NCBI RefSeq assembly: GCF_022808815.1
Contig: NZ_JAKZLC010000006.1
Location: 62,001-126,000, forward strand
Length of the DNA: 64,000 bases
Direction: 5' to 3'
Origin: Geothrix paludis
Lineage (GTDB): Bacteria; Acidobacteriota; Holophagae; Holophagales; Holophagaceae
Shown here: one piece after another, positions 59,557 through 64,000 of the stretch
Position numbering within the stretch: position 1 is the stretch's first letter
How the letters are laid out: each line of letters opens with the position of its first letter
Notes under the pieces: generated by a model
What the model was told of the DNA's origin: nothing
What the model saw: the letters and a program-made list of their open reading frames with translations, nothing else
The model's database searches: none
Program-made: the position numbers and the translations under genes

Positions 59557-61521
59557 ATGTCCTCCGTGGAGCGCGAGTCCAACCCCCTGATGCAGGCCCG
59601 GAAACTGGTCAGGGGCAAGGCGCTCTCCCAGCAGGATCTCCAGCTGCTGAAGGAGATCCTCCTGTTCACGGAAGGGGAGCTGGGACCCCTGCTGGACTCG
59701 GGTTCCAGCCAGGCGGCGCCCGCGCTGGCCGCGCCCCAGCAGGCGAAGCTCCAGCGCTCCCTGGGCCTGTTCCTGGTCTTCCTCAACCACCTCTCCGGCC
59801 CGAAGCAGGGGAAGGACCGCGTGGCCATGGGGCTGGTCCTGTCCCATGCCCTGAACGAGCTGAAGGCCCTCGCCCAGGAGGCCCACCTCGAGGTCCTCCA
59901 GACCCACAAGGAACCGGCCTGGGTGGTCTACCTCCTGGACCTGGTCGCCTCCCTCCGGACCATGGCCACCTCCTTCGGGCCGGAGGACCCCTTCCAGCTC
60001 CTGGATGACTGGGCGGCCTTCCTGCAGGAGCGCCGGGACAGCTTCAAGGAGCTGCTGGCGGTCCTCGTGGACGGGCCCGGGGGCGAGGAGCGGGTGTCCC
60101 AGCTCAACAGCCGCATGAAGGCCCTCAACCGGGCCCTCCAGGGCGCGGAGGGCCGGCCCATCGAGGCCATCCACCGGCTGGTGGACCTCCTGGAGACCTT
60201 CGTGCCCCGGGAGACCCTCTCGCGGGTCGAGCCCCTGCTGCTGGTCCAGCACGTGCTGGACACCCTCCGCCTGATCCTCCTGTGGCCCCTGGACCAGGGG
60301 ATCAACTGGGGGGCCCTGGAGCAGATCCGGGGCAGCCTCACCTGGCTCTGGAACCACCTCGGCTGGTCGCTGCCCCGCTATGACAGCGGGCGGCTGGAAT
60401 CCATGCTGACCCAGGAGGTCCGGGCCACCCTCAAGGGGGTGCGCGGTTCCCAGCCCAAGGCCTTCCGCGTGCTCGCCCACAGCCTGGCCTCCCACCTGAC
60501 CATCCTGGGCCTCGTGGATCCGATCCCGCCGGCGGGGAACATGACCGAGCAGGAGCGCTACGCGGCCGTGCCCATCTATTTCGTCGTGGAACGGGAGCTG
60601 GCGCGGCTCGGGGACCAGCTGGGCCGGAGCAAGATCATGGAGGGCCTCCCGAAGGGGACGGAGGAGACCCTGCTGCTGTCGGCCTTCCTTCAGCAGGCGG
60701 TGTTCACCCTGAGCCAGGACCTGACCAGCATCCACGAGCTGCTGCACGAGGCCCTGGCCCAGGCGGACGCCGACCACCTCGCGCTCACCCTGGACCACCT
60801 GAAGAGCGGCCTCATCAACCACCAGCGGCAGCTGATGGCCGACCTGGTGAGGACCTTCTCCGCGGAGCTGCGGCAGAGCATGTTCCCGAATTCCCCCACG
60901 CTGAAGGACGAGGGCGACCAGCTGCGCCAGCGCCTCTACCGCCTGTGGGAGCAGCTCGCCCGGCTCCTGCCCAAGCTCCGCGCCCAGGTCCGCGAGAAGG
61001 ACTACCTGCGGCTTTCGCTCACGCTCTTCCAGGCCCACAACCACGTGAACGCCTTCCGCCGGAGCCCGGAGTTCTTCCTCATTCGGGCCCGCGACCGCTC
61101 GGAAATGGACCGGCTGACCGCGGCCTTCGGCCGCATCCTGGACGCCCAGAGCGACCTGGAGTTCGCGCTGGTGAGCGGGACCGAGCTGGTGGAGGAGCTG
61201 TTCGGCTACCTGGAGGAATTCCTGGGCCGCATCAACGCCCGGATGCCCCTCATCAGCCATGACCTCATGGTGGCCAAGGAGGCCTTCCGCCTCAGCCAGC
61301 AGCTGCAGGAATCCCAGGGAGCGGGCCCGGGCCGGACGCGGCTGACCAAGATCCTCATCCAGTCCACCAAGAAGCTGGGCGTCCGCGACCCCCAGACCCT
61401 GTCCCTGCTGCGGCGCTGGGTGCGCTCGGAGCGGGGCCGGCGGGAGACGCCGGATCCCATCGACGCCCTCAGCTCCCACCTGGAGCGCCTGGTCACGCGC
61501 CTGGAAGCGGCGATGGGTTGA
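59557..61521 (+). CDS. Large all-helical cytosolic protein, unrecognised
   Basis: 654 residues from the ATG at 59557; GTG 59533 and ATG 59545 are in-frame alternatives. No signal peptide, membrane helix or catalytic motif is visible. It is almost wholly helical, Leu/Gln/Arg-rich, with segments such as PLMQARKLVRGKALSQQDLQ at the start and STKKLGVRDPQTLSLLRRWV near the end. Codon use matches the flanking genes, and the frame is open for the full length, so it is a real gene. It lies between the AmgK-like gene and a chemosensory operon. Function unknown. Confidence 0.75.
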   Translation: MSSVERESNPLMQARKLVRGKALSQQDLQLLKEILLFTEGELGPLLDSGSSQAAPALAAPQQAKLQRSLGLFLVFLNHLSGPKQGKDRVAMGLVLSHALNELKALAQEAHLEVLQTHKEPAWVVYLLDLVASLRTMATSFGPEDPFQLLDDWAAFLQERRDSFKELLAVLVDGPGGEERVSQLNSRMKALNRALQGAEGRPIEAIHRLVDLLETFVPRETLSRVEPLLLVQHVLDTLRLILLWPLDQGINWGALEQIRGSLTWLWNHLGWSLPRYDSGRLESMLTQEVRATLKGVRGSQPKAFRVLAHSLASHLTILGLVDPIPPAGNMTEQERYAAVPIYFVVERELARLGDQLGRSKIMEGLPKGTEETLLLSAFLQQAVFTLSQDLTSIHELLHEALAQADADHLALTLDHLKSGLINHQRQLMADLVRTFSAELRQSMFPNSPTLKDEGDQLRQRLYRLWEQLARLLPKLRAQVREKDYLRLSLTLFQAHNHVNAFRRSPEFFLIRARDRSEMDRLTAAFGRILDAQSDLEFALVSGTELVEELFGYLEEFLGRINARMPLISHDLMVAKEAFRLSQQLQESQGAGPGRTRLTKILIQSTKKLGVRDPQTLSLLRRWVRSERGRRETPDPIDALSSHLERLVTRLEAAMG

Positions 61522-61558
61522 AGGCATCCAGGGGGGTGGCTGGGCCGGGCTCCCTGAC

Positions 61559-61575
61559 CGGTCAATCATTGACCG
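61559..61575. promoter_or_regulatory. Palindrome upstream of the chemosensory operon
   Basis: CGGTCAA-TCA-TTGACCG, seven perfect base pairs around three bases, within the 248-bp gap 61522-61769. The gap then becomes AT-rich (61610-61665), the likely promoter area of cheY, though I cannot pick hexamers with confidence. The palindrome is of the size expected for a dimeric repressor site. Confidence 0.4.
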
Positions 61576-61769
61576 CCATGGACAGATTCTGATCTAAGAG
61601 CGGGATTCCGGATTCGTCGACCCTTAATGTGTAACACGTATCATATGTATTGATAGATTTGCTGGCCGGGATTGGCCGCCGATTTGCAATCCCGGCTGTA
61701 GTAGCTGCCGGTTTTCGAACAGCGCCGGGACGCCCTGACGCCCCGGTCCTTCTCGTGTTGAGGGGCCCC

Positions 61770-62144
61770 ATGACCCAACGGAAAAAAATCCTGCTCGTCG
61801 ACGACTCCAGCACGGTGCTCATGGTCGAGCAGATGATCCTCAAGAACAGCCCCTTCGACATCCTGATCGCGCGGGACGGGGAGGCCGGGTTCGAGACGGC
61901 GCTGAAGGAGCGGCCCGACCTGATCCTGATGGACGTGATGATGCCGCGCATGGACGGCTTCGACGCCCTGCGGGAGATCCGCGCCCATGAGGAGATCAAG
62001 GACATCCCCGTGATCATGGTGACCACCCGCGGCGAGGGCGTGAACATCGAGACCGGCTACACGGTCGGCTGCAACGACTACGTCACCAAGCCCATCAACG
62101 GATCCGAGCTGCTAAGCAAGATCAACAACCTCATCGGTTCCTGA
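61770..62144 (+). CDS. CheY-like single-domain response regulator
   Basis: 124 residues. ILLVDDSSTVLMVEQMIL has the acidic pair, LILMDVMMPRMDGFDAL the phospho-acceptor Asp, and VTTRGEG and YVTKPINGSELL the conserved Thr and Lys. No output domain. GAGGGG lies ahead of the ATG. As the first gene before a coiled-coil GAF protein, cheD and cheA, it is probably the CheY of this chemosensory system. Confidence 0.92.
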   Translation: MTQRKKILLVDDSSTVLMVEQMILKNSPFDILIARDGEAGFETALKERPDLILMDVMMPRMDGFDALREIRAHEEIKDIPVIMVTTRGEGVNIETGYTVGCNDYVTKPINGSELLSKINNLIGS

Positions 62145-62197
62145 CGCCTGGAGCCTTCCCGGTCCCGAACAACCGCAGCCGATTGCTGGAGCTTTCC

Positions 62198-62956
62198 GTG
62201 GCCAACGAACCCAACCAAGAATCCTACGTCCGCCGCGTGCTGGAGGAGACGCGCGAGTACGAGCGCCGCCTCCGCGAGGACAACGAGGGGCTGAGGGAGC
62301 TCGTCGCCACCCTCGAGTGCGAGCGGGTGGCGCTCCAGAAACGGGTCGAGGAGCTGGAGGCTGGCGCCAACCAGCAGATGAGCGAGTTGAGCGCCCTGCG
62401 GGAGCGGCTGACCGCCCAGGTGAACGCGAACCAGAAGTCCACTGAGCAGCAGCTGGCCATCGAGCAACAGAACACCAACCTGGCGAACCTCTACGTGGCG
62501 AGCTACCGGCTCAACAGCGCCCTGGACCGGGCGGAGCTCGTGGACGCCATCCGGGAGATCGTCATCAACCTGGTGGGCTGCGAGGAATTCGCGCTGCTCG
62601 AGCCGAACGGTGCCGGCGGATGGCAGATCTGCGACTCCATGGGCCTGCCCGAGGACTTCCTGGCCAGCATGACCCGCCCCGACGGGGTCCTGGCCGGCCA
62701 CCTGAAGTCCCGGAAGATGCACGTGACGGATCCGGCGGTCCTCAGCATGGATGAGTTGGACGTCTCCAGGCCCTCGGCCAGCATCGTCATGAGCGTCGGG
62801 GACGAGACGGTGGGAGCCGTCGCCATGTACCGCCTGCTGCCCCAGAAGTCCGGCCTCGAGCCCCTCGACCGGGAGCTCTTCGACCTGCTGGCCGCGAACG
62901 CGGCCATGGCCCTCTACCGGCTGAAGCTTCAGGAATTCGTGAAGGGCGGGAAGTAG
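62198..62956 (+). CDS. Coiled-coil plus GAF-domain protein
   Basis: 252 residues from the GTG at 62198 (GGAG eight bases upstream); a TTG at 62183 is an alternative. Residues about 5-90 are a coiled coil (ERRLREDNEGLRELVATLEC). About 100-245 form a GAF domain (LNSALDRAELVDAIREIVIN, CEEFALLEPNGAGGWQI, VMSVGDETVGAVAMYRLL). No output domain is attached. Between cheY and cheD, it may be a soluble signal input to the CheA kinase. Confidence 0.75.
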   Translation: MANEPNQESYVRRVLEETREYERRLREDNEGLRELVATLECERVALQKRVEELEAGANQQMSELSALRERLTAQVNANQKSTEQQLAIEQQNTNLANLYVASYRLNSALDRAELVDAIREIVINLVGCEEFALLEPNGAGGWQICDSMGLPEDFLASMTRPDGVLAGHLKSRKMHVTDPAVLSMDELDVSRPSASIVMSVGDETVGAVAMYRLLPQKSGLEPLDRELFDLLAANAAMALYRLKLQEFVKGGK

Positions 62957-62991
62957 CCACCCCCCGACGCTTGACCGCACCAAGGAGACCC

Positions 62992-63492
62992 ATGCCCCAC
63001 TCGCCCACCCCTGGCTGGATCCCGGCGGATGCCGCCAGCGGTGGTGTATCGGTCTACCTGCATCCCGGGCACCTGCACGTGTCCCTCGTGCCCTGCACCA
63101 TGACCACGATCCTGGGTTCCTGCGTGGCGGTCTGCCTCTGGGATCCCGTCTCGCGGGTCGGGGGCATGAACCACTTCCTGCTCGCCCACCATCCGGCGGG
63201 AGAGCCCGATTCGGCGCGCTACGGCGATTCGGCCACGGACCTGCTGATCGGCGCCGCGGCCCGGGCGGGCGGATCCCTCGGGCGGCTCCAGGCCAAGCTC
63301 TTCGGCGGGGCCTGCGTGCTGGGATCGGCGGCCCCCGGCGCCAACCACCTCGGGCTCAAGAACGTGCAGGTGGCCCGGGAGCGGCTCGCCGCCCACGGCA
63401 TCCGCGTGGTGAGCGAGGACGTGGAGGGCGCCCGCGGCCGGAAGATCCACTTCCAGACCCTGGATGGCGCGGTGCTGGTGAGGACGCTCTAG
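62992..63492 (+). CDS. cheD: Chemoreceptor glutamine deamidase CheD
   Basis: 166 residues. TTILGSCVAVCLWDPVSRVG holds the catalytic Cys and GGMNHFLLAH the His of the CheD family; AKLFGGACVLGS and RKIHFQTLDGAVLV complete the pattern. CheD deamidates receptor glutamines and binds CheC-type phosphatases. The ATG at 62992 has AAGGAG six bases upstream. It directly precedes cheA. Confidence 0.93.
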   Translation: MPHSPTPGWIPADAASGGVSVYLHPGHLHVSLVPCTMTTILGSCVAVCLWDPVSRVGGMNHFLLAHHPAGEPDSARYGDSATDLLIGAAARAGGSLGRLQAKLFGGACVLGSAAPGANHLGLKNVQVARERLAAHGIRVVSEDVEGARGRKIHFQTLDGAVLVRTL

Positions 63493-63500
63493 GAGGCCGC

Positions 63501-64000
63501 ATGGACATCGATCTCAATGCCATCCGCGCCACGTTCTTCGCCGAGACCGGCGAGCACCTGAACGAGTTCGAGGGGGCCCTGATCGAGCTGGAGCGGCAGC
63601 CCGGGGACAAGGCCCTGGCCAAGACCATCTTCCGGATCGCCCACACCATCAAGGGGGACGCCTCCATGGTGGGCTACACGGCCATGACGGAATTCGCCCA
63701 CGGGCTGGAGAGCCTGCTGGAGAAGATCTCCGGAGGGGCCCAGCCCTTCACGCCCACCCTGGCCACCATCCTCCTGCGCTCCGTGGACGCCCTCCGGGCC
63801 CTGGCGGGGGCCGAGGATCCGAGCCTGATGCCGGCCGGCACCCGGGAGCTCCTGAACGAGCTGGAAGGCGCCTCGCACGGGGGTGGAACGGCGCAGCAGG
63901 AGCCCCAGGCCGGAGCCGAGCGGCGATCCCGGGCCCGGGACACCGCCAAGACCCTCCGGGTGAAGGTGGCCAAGCTGGACCGGATGCTGGACCTGGTCGG
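63501..64000 (+). CDS. cheA: Chemotaxis histidine kinase CheA, N-terminal part (runs off the window)
   Basis: The first 166 codons are present. The Hpt domain (1-110) has the phosphorylated His in IFRIAHTIKGDASMVGY, then FAHGLESLLEKI. A linker rich in Gln/Ala/Gly leads to KTLRVKVAKLDRMLDLVG, the start of the CheA dimerisation/P3 domain. AGGAGG lies before the ATG, eight bases after the cheD stop. Confidence 0.93.
   Translation, partial: MDIDLNAIRATFFAETGEHLNEFEGALIELERQPGDKALAKTIFRIAHTIKGDASMVGYTAMTEFAHGLESLLEKISGGAQPFTPTLATILLRSVDALRALAGAEDPSLMPAGTRELLNELEGASHGGGTAQQEPQAGAERRSRARDTAKTLRVKVAKLDRMLDLV

Noticed and set aside
58429-61569. Open frame of more than 1000 codons on the minus strand
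   Set aside because: It is the antisense shadow of the AmgK-like and large helical protein genes; its translation is Gln/Gly/Glu/Leu-biased low complexity, as expected opposite GC-rich genes, and shows no domain.

Overview
The window is GC-rich bacterial chromosome from a Gram-negative organism: it encodes a Tsx-like outer-membrane protein, Wza-type export lipoprotein, periplasmic Do-like protease, lipoproteins and a chemosensory operon. The gene style (bacteriohemerythrin, sigma-54 enhancer-binding regulator, very large exopolysaccharide locus, FrzS-like pseudo-receiver protein) would suit Acidobacteriota, perhaps the Holophagae/Geothrix group. That placement is inference; there is no rRNA here to confirm it. 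Genes are tightly packed, many joined by ATGA/GTGA stop-start overlaps.

Left flank (1-13.9 kb): a secreted cytochrome c operon with an unusual control region, two FMN-binding-fold proteins, bacteriohemerythrin, tRNA-Arg(TCT) with inverted copies of its 3' end, a membrane/Sel1-repeat protein, a J-domain operon, a nucleobase uptake set (Tsx-like porin, AzgA-type and UraA-type permeases) and an EAL phosphodiesterase with a broken GGDEF motif.

Centre (13.9-51.4 kb): a large exopolysaccharide locus. Wza/Wzb/Wzc-type export and kinase/phosphatase genes are followed by an Asn-type adenylation-carrier protein, an acyl-CoA-dehydrogenase-like flavoprotein and a GNAT protein. UDP-HexNAc dehydrogenase (WbpO/TviB) and 4-epimerase (WbpP/TviC) point to a GalNAcA-type uronic acid. 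Then come at least five glycosyltransferase or glycosyltransferase-fusion genes, three polysaccharide deacetylase domains, an asparagine-synthase-like protein without the glutaminase cysteine, a MurJ-type flippase, a CapA-like protein, an O-antigen ligase/polymerase, an ATP-grasp protein, a PglC-like initiating transferase, a DegT aminotransferase and a WbpM-like 4,6-dehydratase. Two paralogous right-handed beta-helix proteins sit around this block in opposite orientation, and a pectate-lyase-like lipoprotein lies behind a consensus sigma-54 promoter next to a histidine kinase/NtrC pair. The locus shows decay: a collapsed glycosyltransferase, a truncated formyltransferase and a MITE-like insertion. 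My working model (inference) is a polymer of amino sugars and uronic acids decorated with an enzymatically modified, carrier-activated amino acid.

Right flank (51.4-64 kb): tRNA-His whose CCA end lies inside a 44-bp perfect palindrome, a DegP/HtrA protease, a pseudo-receiver coiled-coil protein, a CNNM/CorC-type membrane protein, a MurU/AmgK-like pair for cell-wall sugar recycling around a beta-lactamase-fold hydrolase, a large unrecognised protein, and the start of a chemosensory operon (cheY, coiled-coil GAF protein, cheD, cheA).
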